From assembly GCA_031271275.1 (NCBI GenBank), contig JAISWA010000094.1, positions 1 to 7,589 of the forward strand: 7,589 nucleotides of DNA, read 5' to 3'. The number at the start of each line of letters is the position of its first letter. Position 1 is the stretch's first letter. Under the pieces are notes generated by a model. It saw nothing but the letters and a program-made list of their open reading frames with translations, had not been told where the DNA came from and ran no database searches. The translations under genes were made by a program, and so were the position numbers. This document shows positions 1 through 6,271 of this stretch, piece by piece. The DNA is from Clostridiales bacterium. Lineage in GTDB: Bacteria > Bacillota > Clostridia > Lachnospirales > WQUN01.

Positions 1-41
1 CGCTACCTACGAAACACTAAAAGACAAAATAAAAGTTGAAT

Positions 42-48
42 AAAGGGG
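42..48 (+). promoter_or_regulatory. Ribosome binding site of the response regulator
   Basis: An AAAGGGG stretch lies 8 nt before the ATG at 57. It decides the start: an in-frame TTG at 36 would add seven residues (MNKGERN) but would lie upstream of this site and have no Shine-Dalgarno of its own. In the rest of the 1-56 leader I see no convincing -35/-10 pair, so the promoter of this unit probably lies left of the window. Confidence 0.75.
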
Positions 49-56
49 AAAGAAAC

Positions 57-746
57 ATGGCGTATTCCATTTTGGTCGTGGACGACGAAAAACTCATCGT
101 CAAGGGCATCAAGTTCAGCCTTGAGCAGGACGGAATGAAGGTGGACGCGGCGTATGACGGTGAGGAAGCGCTGCAGCTTGTGCACGAAAACGATTATGAC
201 CTTGTCCTGCTCGACGTGATGCTGCCCAAAATCGAAGGTACCGTCGTCTGCCAGCAAATACGCGAGTTCAGTTCCGTTCCGGTGGTGATGGTCACCGCCA
301 AGGGTGACGATTTGGATAAAATTATGGGGTTGGAATACGGCGCCGACGATTACATTACGAAACCGTTTAATATATTGGAACTAAAGGCGCGTATCAAAGC
401 CATACTGCGCCGCAGCTCCAAACCTTCCGAGAAACCCGCGGCGCGCGTTCCGCAGCTTACGGTGCGGGACATCACGCTTGAGCCGCAGTCGCGCCGCGTT
501 TTCGTCCGGGAGAACGAAATTAACCTTACCGCGAAAGAATTCGATTTGCTGGAATTTTTCATGCGCAACTCGGGCAAGGTATACGAGCGCGAGCAGCTGC
601 TTTCCGAAATATGGGGTTACGACAACACGGGCGACGTGCGCACCGTGGATGTGCATGTGCGCCGGCTACGCGAAAAAATCGAGCTAAACCCAAGCGATCC
701 GAAGTATATTTTCACCAAATGGGGAGTGGGTTACTATTTCCGGTAA
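57..746 (+). CDS. OmpR/PhoB-family response regulator (WalR/PhoP-like)
   Basis: Cytoplasmic two-component transcription factor, 229 aa, a full length for the OmpR/PhoB family. The receiver domain spans about residues 3-118. It shows the acidic pair D9-D10, the phospho-acceptor D53 in LVLLDVMLP, the switch residues T80 and Y99, and K102 in the TKPF motif. A linker (about 119-133) joins a winged-helix domain (about 134-229) with the recognition-helix segment RTVDVHVRRLREKIE and the final WGVGYYF hairpin. Phosphorylation by the adjacent kinase should promote dimerisation and DNA binding. The ATG at 57 is supported by its ribosome binding site. The kinase gene starts 10 bp after the stop, so the two are almost certainly cotranscribed. 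The family is secure. The exact orthologue (WalR, PhoP, MtrA-like or a lineage-specific regulator) cannot be settled from sequence reading alone, so no symbol is given. Confidence 0.96.
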   Translation: MAYSILVVDDEKLIVKGIKFSLEQDGMKVDAAYDGEEALQLVHENDYDLVLLDVMLPKIEGTVVCQQIREFSSVPVVMVTAKGDDLDKIMGLEYGADDYITKPFNILELKARIKAILRRSSKPSEKPAARVPQLTVRDITLEPQSRRVFVRENEINLTAKEFDLLEFFMRNSGKVYEREQLLSEIWGYDNTGDVRTVDVHVRRLREKIELNPSDPKYIFTKWGVGYYFR

Positions 747-756
747 AGTCCCGTGG

Positions 757-2175
757 ATGCACAGCATACGGTGGAAACTCGCCCTCTCTTACATCGCTAT
801 CAGCGTCCTTCCGCTTTTTCTTTTTTATAATCTGATTGTCGTTTCCATCGAAGACTACTATGTCCGCGACCGTATCGCGCAAATGAGGCGGGAAACCGTC
901 GCCCTCGCCGACAATTTTTCCTTTTATTTTAGCGGCGGCATCGACGCGGCTGCGCTCCAACAGGTGGACGCCATTGCGGACCCCAGAAACAGGCCAAGCA
1001 ATTACCGTATTCTGGTGTTCGATAAAGATTTGACGGTTATCAGCGGAACCAACAAGGGCAGCAGCCGTTCCCAGATAGGCAACACGCTTGTCGTACCGGA
1101 AGTCATAAGGGCGCTTACGGAAAGGAACGAGGCAAACTTACACCGCACAGAGGCGGAAGCTTCCGTTTTTTCCGCCGCCGCCATTGAGGACGCGTCAGAC
1201 AATAAACTGGGCGCTGTGCTGATTATATCGTCGGCGGAAGATATCTATGACGCGTTGGACGATATTAATCAGCAGATTTTATACACGATACTGGCGTTGG
1301 CGCTTGTGGTGGCTGTTTCGGTGCTGTTTATGTCGCAGGCGTTAATCGTCCCGCTGAAGAATGTCCTGCATGTGGTGCAGAAAATGACGGACGGGCATTT
1401 GAATCAGCGAATCACCCTAAAGGGCAGGGACGAGTATTCCCAACTCGCGTCCGCGTTTAACACCATGACCGACATGTTGGAGCAGGTGGACAAAACCCGT
1501 GAGGAGTTTGTCTCAAACGTATCCCACGAGCTAAAAACGCCGCTTTCTTCTATGAAGGTGCTTTCCGAATCCCTTCTGTTACAGGAATCCGTCCCCAACG
1601 AAACTTACCGCGAATTTTTGCAGGACATCACCTCCGAAGTCGACAGGATGACCAACATCGTCAACGACTTGCTTGCGTTGGTTAAAATAAGCCAACGGGA
1701 GCACAGCCTCAATATCCAGCCGGTGGAACTTAACCGCTTGGTGGAGGATATTCTAAAGCGCCTCTCGCCCCTTGCCGAACAGAAAAAAATCGTGCTGCTC
1801 TATGAGGACGTCCGGAACGTGGTCATAGACGCCGACGAAATGAAACTCAGCCTCGCCATCTCCAATATCGTCGAAAACGGCATAAAATATACCCCCGGCG
1901 GCGGAACGGTGAAAGTTATCGTAGACGCCGACCACCAAAACGCTTTTATAACGGTTCACGACACGGGGATTGGCATTCAGGAAGAAGAACAGGGGAAAAT
2001 TTTCAACCGTTTTTACCGGGTGGATAAAACCCGCGACCGCGAGACGGGCGGAACGGGGCTTGGGCTGTCCATCACCCATTCCACGGTGCTTTTGCATAAC
2101 GGAAGCATCAGATTGACGAGCAAACCCGACGAGGGCTCCATATTTATTGTACGCCTTCCCATACATCAGAATTAA
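757..2175 (+). CDS. Membrane sensor histidine kinase with HAMP domain
   Basis: Partner kinase of the preceding regulator, 472 aa. A first membrane helix (about residues 8-29) is followed by an extracytoplasmic domain of about 140 residues. Within it, RILVFDKDLTVISG and the later GAVLIISSAEDIY resemble the PDC/Cache (PAS-like) sensor fold of WalK/PhoR kinases; this is inferred from pattern. A second membrane helix (about 173-197) leads into a HAMP linker (about 198-245). The HisKA segment FVSNVSHELKTPLSS carries the phospho-acceptor H257 (codon 1525-1527). The HATPase_c domain has an N-box around N370/N374, a G1 box DTGIGI (402-407), an F-box around IFNRFYRVD and a G2 box GGTGLGLS (431-438). 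All catalytic boxes are intact. The ribosome binding site is weak (GGTAAAG at 742-748, overlapping the regulator's stop), which suggests translational coupling. The ligand is unknown. Confidence 0.95.
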   Translation: MHSIRWKLALSYIAISVLPLFLFYNLIVVSIEDYYVRDRIAQMRRETVALADNFSFYFSGGIDAAALQQVDAIADPRNRPSNYRILVFDKDLTVISGTNKGSSRSQIGNTLVVPEVIRALTERNEANLHRTEAEASVFSAAAIEDASDNKLGAVLIISSAEDIYDALDDINQQILYTILALALVVAVSVLFMSQALIVPLKNVLHVVQKMTDGHLNQRITLKGRDEYSQLASAFNTMTDMLEQVDKTREEFVSNVSHELKTPLSSMKVLSESLLLQESVPNETYREFLQDITSEVDRMTNIVNDLLALVKISQREHSLNIQPVELNRLVEDILKRLSPLAEQKKIVLLYEDVRNVVIDADEMKLSLAISNIVENGIKYTPGGGTVKVIVDADHQNAFITVHDTGIGIQEEEQGKIFNRFYRVDKTRDRETGGTGLGLSITHSTVLLHNGSIRLTSKPDEGSIFIVRLPIHQN

Positions 2176-2186
2176 TCTTGCGCCAT

Positions 2187-2191
2187 AAGGA
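2187..2191 (+). promoter_or_regulatory. Ribosome binding site of the GerMN gene
   Basis: AAGGA lies 12 nt before the ATG at 2204, a rather long spacing. An earlier ATG at 2196 is nearer but out of frame with the GerMN product, so 2204 is kept as the start. The 28-bp gap after the kinase shows no terminator or clear promoter. Confidence 0.5.
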
Positions 2192-2203
2192 ACGGATGCG
2201 GTT

Positions 2204-3175
2204 ATGAAAATCACAAAACACCATTTGATTATCTTTTGCATTGCCCTCACGTTGGCGCTTTTGGTCGTCCTTACCGTTTTGCTTGTACGCAACAGCCGGG
2301 CGGAAGCTGCGGGGGATAATACCATCGGTATTTATTACTACAACGAAACTTCCGATTTAATTGAAGCCGAGCCTCGCGGGATTACCGATGAAAGTAAAAT
2401 ATTAGATACCGCGGTGGAACTGTTGTTCAGCGACCCCAGAAATACGTCGCTTAAAAGGCTCGCCCCGGAACGCGAAGGTTTCCTGCTCGGTTATACCGTG
2501 GTGGACAATACGCTGTATATCAATTTTTCGGAAGCGTATTACGGTATGGAACCGCTTAACGCGACCTTGCTGCGCGCCTCCGTCGTGTGGACCGTGACGC
2601 AACTGCCGCTTAGCCCGGCGGTGGAACAGGTGCGCTTTATGGTTAACGAGGAGGATATGCTGACGACGCGGGGCGAACCGGTGGGTATGATTACGCAGGC
2701 GAACACGCGTATCAACCCGGCGCTTTCGTCCCAAAGAATCACTTCGCGTACTTTCACTTTATATTTTGTTAACAGCGACGCCACGGGGTTGGTTAAAAGG
2801 CAGTACACAAACAATAACGTGGATTTGAACCAGGTCGAGCGGACAATCGTGCAGCATTTGATAGACGGAATGCAGGACGAAGGGTTGTATTCCGCTATTC
2901 CGCCGGAAACGAAGATCCTGGATATCGCCACCGAGGAAGGCACCTGTATCGTGGACCTGAGCGCGGAGTTCGGCTCTAAATTTAACAGCAGCCCCGGGCT
3001 TGCGAGGTTAGTGCTGCTTTCCATCGTAAATTCCCTGACGGAAAGCGGCAATGACACGCAGTCCAATGTGAGGCGCGTGCGGTTTTTGATTGAGTCGGAG
3101 ATACCGCAAAATTTCCAGGGCGTTTCCGGAATCAATCAGCCCTTTGAGCGGGACGAATCGGTGGTGCTCGGGTGA
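2204..3175 (+). CDS. Membrane-anchored protein with two GerMN domains
   Basis: 323-aa envelope protein. An uncleaved signal anchor or signal peptide covers residues 8-28. The only nearby Cys (C12) sits inside the hydrophobic core and makes no lipobox. An A-E-A at 33-35 could serve signal peptidase I, but R29 and R32 favour a retained anchor. Two tandem repeats follow: about 41-150 (IGIYYYN start, ILDTAVELLF, TLYINFSEAY, VRFMVNEE) and about 184-300 (TLYFVNSD, VERTIVQHLIDGM, TCIVDLSAEF, VRFLIESE). Each shows the GerMN pattern of a starting strand, a helix, a 'hydrophobic-Asn/Asp-Phe/Leu-Ser' strand and a closing 'VRFL/M' strand. B. subtilis GerM, involved in sporulation and germination, has the same double architecture. 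Actinobacterial LpqB carries a GerMN domain and is encoded beside the MtrAB two-component pair. Its position directly after a kinase suggests a sensory accessory role, but a spore role is equally possible. I therefore give no symbol. Confidence 0.88.
   Translation: MKITKHHLIIFCIALTLALLVVLTVLLVRNSRAEAAGDNTIGIYYYNETSDLIEAEPRGITDESKILDTAVELLFSDPRNTSLKRLAPEREGFLLGYTVVDNTLYINFSEAYYGMEPLNATLLRASVVWTVTQLPLSPAVEQVRFMVNEEDMLTTRGEPVGMITQANTRINPALSSQRITSRTFTLYFVNSDATGLVKRQYTNNNVDLNQVERTIVQHLIDGMQDEGLYSAIPPETKILDIATEEGTCIVDLSAEFGSKFNSSPGLARLVLLSIVNSLTESGNDTQSNVRRVRFLIESEIPQNFQGVSGINQPFERDESVVLG
3171..3175 (+). promoter_or_regulatory. Possible comEC ribosome binding site overlapping the GerMN stop
   Basis: GGTGA ends 4 nt before the comEC ATG at 3180 and matches part of the AAGGAGGTGA consensus. 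It contains the TGA stop of the GerMN gene, so ribosomes finishing GerMN sit on the comEC initiation site. This is the arrangement expected for termination-reinitiation coupling. It matters because translation of the first comEC codons would cover the hairpin at 3234-3258. Confidence 0.45.
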
Positions 3176-3179
3176 CGGC

Positions 3180-5183
3180 ATGAAGCGTCCTATTGTATAC
3201 GCGTTAATATTTTTATGCGCGGGGATTCTGTTCGGGCGGTACGGTATGAGTACCGCCCTTTTTTGCGTCGTACCCCTATGCCTGTGCCTATATGGAAAGT
3301 ACCGGTATTGGCCGGTATTTATTTTCGCGGTGCTTGCCGCCGCCGGTGCGCTGCGGATATATTTATCGGAAAATGCCCCTCGCCCCGCTTACGGAAAGGT
3401 CGAGCTGCGCGGAGTCGTGACGGAAACCGGCGTGACCGGGTCGGGCAACCCGAAGATGGTGGCGAGGGTAAAAGATTCCGATTTGGAAGTTAACGTAATG
3501 ATTTACGCGCGGCAGGGGCAGGAAGCGGAAGCAGGGCAGGCGATTACCGTCGCCGGCGAGCTGCTCCCCCTTGAAACGCCGCGCAACCCCGGCGGTTACA
3601 ATGAATACCAATACCTGCGCGCGCGGAAAATAGCCGCGAAAATTTTCCCGGACACCCTTGAAACGGGAAAGACGGGCGGAACGCTTCAAGGGATGTTGAA
3701 CCGCGTACAACAGCGGCTCGCGGCGGTGTATGACGCGGCGCTCCCCCAACGGGAAGCCGCGGTGATAAAATCCGTAATACTGGGGGACAAGGCGGGGCTT
3801 GACGAGGATGTCCGCGAGCTGTACCGGCTCGCGGGAATCTATCATCTGTTGTGCATTTCCGGTCTGCATGTTTCGATTCTCATGCTCGCGATGGATAAAT
3901 TGCTGTCGTTTAAACTCAATAAACGCGTGTCGGGCCTGATTACCCTCGCGGTGATGGTGCTTTACTGCCTGTTGACCGGTTCGTCCGTATCTACCGTCCG
4001 CGCGGTCACCATGGGCGGGGTGTTGGTGTTCGCTCGGGTGCTTTACCGGGAATACGATTTGCTCGCGTCCGTTTCGTTCGCGGGTATCGTTTTGTTGCTT
4101 TATGAGCCGATGTATCTTTTTGACGCGGGGTTTCAGCTTTCCTTCGGCGCGGTGTCGGGAATTGCGGTAATGACCAACCCGGTGGAGCGCGGGCTTTCGC
4201 TGCTGCGCTGCCCTAAAAGCATCAAAACCGCCCTTGCCGCGAATATTGCGGCTACCGCCGCCACGTTTCCGATACTGAGTTACCATTTTTATTATTTATC
4301 CCCCTACAGCATAATCGTAAACTGTATTATTCTTCCCACGGCGGCGGTGTTGGTGGTGTTCGGGCTGCTTGTGGGGCTTGTCGGGCTGATATGGCTTCCG
4401 GCGGGTATGTTCCTTTCCGGCGTGATTTATTATTTGCTGCTGTTTTATGATTTTGTGTGTAATTTTTTTACCGGCTTGCCGGGCGCCGTGCTTAAAACCG
4501 GCTGCTGCGGGCTGATGGTTTGCGCGGCGGCTTATTGTGTAATGGCCGCGTTTGGGTTTACCATGGCGGGTTTCGGCGACGCGCTGCGGAAACGGGCTGC
4601 GGCGTTGGGTTTGAGCATCGTGTTTTTTATGGCGTGCGCGGTTGCTTACGCGCTTCCGTCCCGGTTGGAAATCACGGTGCTCGACGCGGGGGCGGAAAGC
4701 CTCAGCGTATTGAGGTATAAAAACGGGATGTTCGCGGTGGGGGATGCGCTTCAAATTGCTGAAAATTTTGCGGATTATTTTGAATACCTCGGACGGGATA
4801 AGTTGGACGGGGTCTTTTACACGGGCGATTCCGGAAATTGGATTAACGAAAATAATCTGGCGGCGTATGGGGATTTGAAATTTACCGTAAACGGCGAAAA
4901 ACTTTACATCGCCTTGGGAGAGGCAGATATTTGTTTTTACGGCGGAGTATCGGCTGACGAACCCTTGCCCCCGGCGGAGGTCACCGTCTGGAAACCGCAG
5001 GGGTATTCAGACGGAAGGGAATTGTTGAAAAACGCGCAATCGGTAATCCTTAACGGAATCGACTACCGGTATGATTCTTTCAATATGGAACCGCTGCGCG
5101 AAAACAACCGTCCGGCGTACAGTACCGCCGAGCGGGGAGCGGTGTCGTTGGGCACGGACGGGGAGCGGGTTTATTTTGAGTAA
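3180..5183 (+). CDS. comEC: ComEC/Rec2 DNA-uptake channel with degenerate beta-lactamase-like domain
   Basis: Polytopic membrane protein that carries single-stranded DNA across the membrane during natural transformation. 667 aa, somewhat shorter than typical full-length ComEC. N-terminal membrane helices (about 5-60; RPIVYALIFLCAGILFGRY is family-like and supports the ATG at 3180) precede an OB-like DUF4131 region (about 65-160) ending in the signature PRNPGGYNEYQYLRA. The Competence domain (about 185-470) has LGDKAGLDEDVRELYRLAGI, HLLCISGLHVSIL, STVRAVTMGG and FDAGFQLSFGAVSGI. The C-terminal part (about 496-667) begins ITVLDAG, like the LDVGQGD start of the metallo-beta-lactamase domain. Where THxDxDHxGG is expected it reads YTGDSGNWINENN, so the metal ligands are gone. 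B. subtilis also has comEC next to holA, but comEA and comEB are not upstream here. Two terminator-like hairpins lie inside its first 150 nt. Confidence 0.93.
   Translation: MKRPIVYALIFLCAGILFGRYGMSTALFCVVPLCLCLYGKYRYWPVFIFAVLAAAGALRIYLSENAPRPAYGKVELRGVVTETGVTGSGNPKMVARVKDSDLEVNVMIYARQGQEAEAGQAITVAGELLPLETPRNPGGYNEYQYLRARKIAAKIFPDTLETGKTGGTLQGMLNRVQQRLAAVYDAALPQREAAVIKSVILGDKAGLDEDVRELYRLAGIYHLLCISGLHVSILMLAMDKLLSFKLNKRVSGLITLAVMVLYCLLTGSSVSTVRAVTMGGVLVFARVLYREYDLLASVSFAGIVLLLYEPMYLFDAGFQLSFGAVSGIAVMTNPVERGLSLLRCPKSIKTALAANIAATAATFPILSYHFYYLSPYSIIVNCIILPTAAVLVVFGLLVGLVGLIWLPAGMFLSGVIYYLLLFYDFVCNFFTGLPGAVLKTGCCGLMVCAAAYCVMAAFGFTMAGFGDALRKRAAALGLSIVFFMACAVAYALPSRLEITVLDAGAESLSVLRYKNGMFAVGDALQIAENFADYFEYLGRDKLDGVFYTGDSGNWINENNLAAYGDLKFTVNGEKLYIALGEADICFYGGVSADEPLPPAEVTVWKPQGYSDGRELLKNAQSVILNGIDYRYDSFNMEPLRENNRPAYSTAERGAVSLGTDGERVYFE
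3234..3264 (+). terminator. Intrinsic terminator-like hairpin inside the start of comEC
   Basis: A perfect 9-bp stem pairs GGGCGGTAC (3234-3242) with GTACCGCCC (3250-3258) around a 7-nt loop, GGTATGA. Six Ts (3259-3264) follow at once. Seven of nine pairs are G-C, so by the usual rules this is a strong rho-independent terminator on the + strand. It begins 54 nt into comEC (codons 19-28). Either it ends most transcripts of the upstream signalling genes, or it is opened by ribosomes translating comEC. An in-frame ATG at 3246 (Met23) lies in the loop. Confidence 0.7.
3297..3325 (+). terminator. Second, weaker terminator-like hairpin in comEC
   Basis: TACCGG (3300-3305) pairs with CCGGTA (3312-3317) around a 6-nt loop. 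One G-U and two A-U pairs extend the stem to 9 bp (3297-3305 with 3312-3320). The 3' side is T-rich (TTTATTTT, 3318-3325). It is weaker than the hairpin before it, because the T tract is interrupted and partly consumed by the stem. T-rich codons for Phe and Ile are also normal in a membrane protein, so this one may be chance. Confidence 0.35.
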
Positions 5184-5187
5184 TCAT

Positions 5188-5216
5188 TTGATTTGCCCGA
5201 TGTTCCGAACTACAAT
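5188..5216 (+). promoter_or_regulatory. Putative sigma-A promoter of holA
   Basis: TTGATT (5188-5193, four of six matches to TTGACA) and TACAAT (5211-5216, five of six to TATAAT) are separated by exactly 17 bp. This predicts transcription starting near 5223 and a short leader of about 20 nt that includes the holA ribosome binding site. It lies in the only intergenic gap of the + strand series longer than 30 bp, which supports holA having its own supply of transcript independent of comEC. Confidence 0.5.
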
Positions 5217-5231
5217 ATAGCGATAAACCAT

Positions 5232-5237
5232 GAAGGG
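5232..5237 (+). promoter_or_regulatory. Ribosome binding site of holA, within a small hairpin
   Basis: GAAGGG lies 8 nt before the ATG at 5246 and fixes the holA start. An ATG at 5230 is out of frame. GAAGG (5232-5236) can pair with CCTTC (5240-5244) around a GAA loop, so the site may be partly hidden. A 5-bp stem is marginal. Confidence 0.6.
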
Positions 5238-5245
5238 AACCTTCC

Positions 5246-6271
5246 ATGCGAAACCTAAAAGACGATTTTAAAACGCTCCGCTTCAAACGCGTGTACCTTA
5301 TTTACGGCGAGGAGCGTTTTTTGGTGGAACACTACGCCAACGGGTTTACGGAAAAACTGCTGAGCGCGGACAGCCTGCTGATGAACCGCGACGTATTCGA
5401 CGGCAAGGACGTGACGGCGGACAAAATCATCGGCGCGGCGGAAACGCTGCCGTTCCTCGCGGAATACCGGTTGGTGTACGTCCGCGACTCGCGTTTGTTT
5501 ACTGCGGGGCGCAAGCAGGAGAGCGAGGCGATAGCGGACTACCTGCCCGATATACCGGAGACAAGCATTTTAATATTTATTGAAACGGACGTGGACAAAC
5601 GCAACCGGCTGTATAAAAAAACCGCTGAGTTGGGCAGGGCGGCGGACTGCGTTTCGCCCTCCGAGGGCGAACTAATCACATGGGCGGGGAAAGTATTCCA
5701 AAAGATGGGGAAAACCATTTCCAGAGACGTCGCGCAAAAACTGCTGCGGACGGTGATGCGCGATATGACAGCGCTGTACGCGGAGGCCGGCAAGCTAAGC
5801 GACTATACGGGCGAACGCGCCGAAATCACCGCCCGCGACATAGAAGCCGTATGCAGCCCGTCCCTTGAGACGCGGGTGTTTGATTTGGTGGCAGCCATCG
5901 GCGACGGGAAAACCGGCGACGCGCTGCGGATGTACCGCAACCTGCTGCAAATGAAAGAATCGCCCGTCATGATACTTTCGCTTATGGCGCGTCAGTTCCG
6001 GCTGATACTGCAATGTAAGGACGCGGGCGAACACGCGCCCGGTTTTACGGGGAGCGCGTTCCGCCGCCCGTCGCCCTATGAAATCGGGAAGGAATTAAAC
6101 CTGCGCGGTTTCGTCGTGGAAGAATGCCTGCGTCAGGGGAAACGCTTCACCGAGGAAAGGCTGCTCGCCGCCCTTAGCGACTGCGAAGATACCGACATTC
6201 GGATGAAAACCGGACTGGTGCAGCAGGAAACGGGCGTGGAAGTTTTAATCGTGCGTTACGGGGCTTCCTGA
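5246..6271 (+). CDS. holA: DNA polymerase III subunit delta
   Basis: Clamp-loader subunit that opens the beta sliding clamp and works with gamma/tau and delta' in the cytoplasm. 341 aa, the usual length. The N-terminal part has VYLIYGEERFLVE (residues 16-28), matching the family's 'yllyGdEpfLv' start, and ETLPFLAEYRLVYVRDSRLF (66-85), matching 'TLPFfsekRLVvv'. The middle part resembles an AAA+ lid. The C-terminal collar domain has VFDLVAAIGDGKTGDALRMY (211-230), ESPVMILSLMARQFRLILQCK (238-258) and the ending DTDIRMKTG with a final VEVLIV. There is no functional Walker A motif, as expected for delta. The comEC-holA order is that of Bacillus (yqeN), but rpsT does not follow here. The last 27 bp overlap the convergent helicase gene. 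A long inverted repeat lies in codons 9-25. Confidence 0.95.
   Translation: MRNLKDDFKTLRFKRVYLIYGEERFLVEHYANGFTEKLLSADSLLMNRDVFDGKDVTADKIIGAAETLPFLAEYRLVYVRDSRLFTAGRKQESEAIADYLPDIPETSILIFIETDVDKRNRLYKKTAELGRAADCVSPSEGELITWAGKVFQKMGKTISRDVAQKLLRTVMRDMTALYAEAGKLSDYTGERAEITARDIEAVCSPSLETRVFDLVAAIGDGKTGDALRMYRNLLQMKESPVMILSLMARQFRLILQCKDAGEHAPGFTGSAFRRPSPYEIGKELNLRGFVVEECLRQGKRFTEERLLAALSDCEDTDIRMKTGLVQQETGVEVLIVRYGAS
5270..5322 (+). repeat. Inverted repeat with T-run in the start of holA
   Basis: AAAACGCTCC (5270-5279) is perfectly complementary to GGAGCGTTTT (5311-5320). The run of Ts continues to 5322. The 31-nt interval can itself form a short bulged helix (CGCGTG with TACGGCG). The shape, A-tract, GC core and U-tract, is that of an intrinsic terminator, but the loop is long. 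The T-run falls on the codons of a conserved motif (GEERFLV), so chance remains possible. Confidence 0.4.

Noticed and set aside
36..56. TTG start for the response regulator.
   Set aside because: The Shine-Dalgarno at 42-48 lies downstream of it, and the receiver domain begins directly after the ATG at 57.
1151..1171. Palindrome CGGAAGCTTCCG followed by six Ts inside the kinase gene, looking like a terminator.
   Set aside because: Only four Watson-Crick pairs remain once a loop is allowed. Extension uses G-U pairs and the T-run itself, so it is too weak to call.
3090..3179. Upstream in-frame extension of comEC by 30 residues.
   Set aside because: It would overlap the GerMN gene by 86 bp and adds a charged stretch unlike a ComEC start. 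The ATG at 3180 gives the family-like RPIVYALIF start.
3363..4286. Long open frame on the - strand inside comEC (307 codons).
   Set aside because: The product is rich in Arg, His and Gln with no recognisable domain. It mirrors the codon bias of the well-supported comEC on the other strand.
4471..4482. Palindrome CCGGCTTGCCGG in comEC.
   Set aside because: A 2-nt loop and no T-run on either side in the right orientation; likely codon-driven.
6224..6270. CAGGAA and TTCCTG inverted repeat at the end of holA as a terminator.
   Set aside because: Six pairs around a 35-nt loop and no T-run after it.
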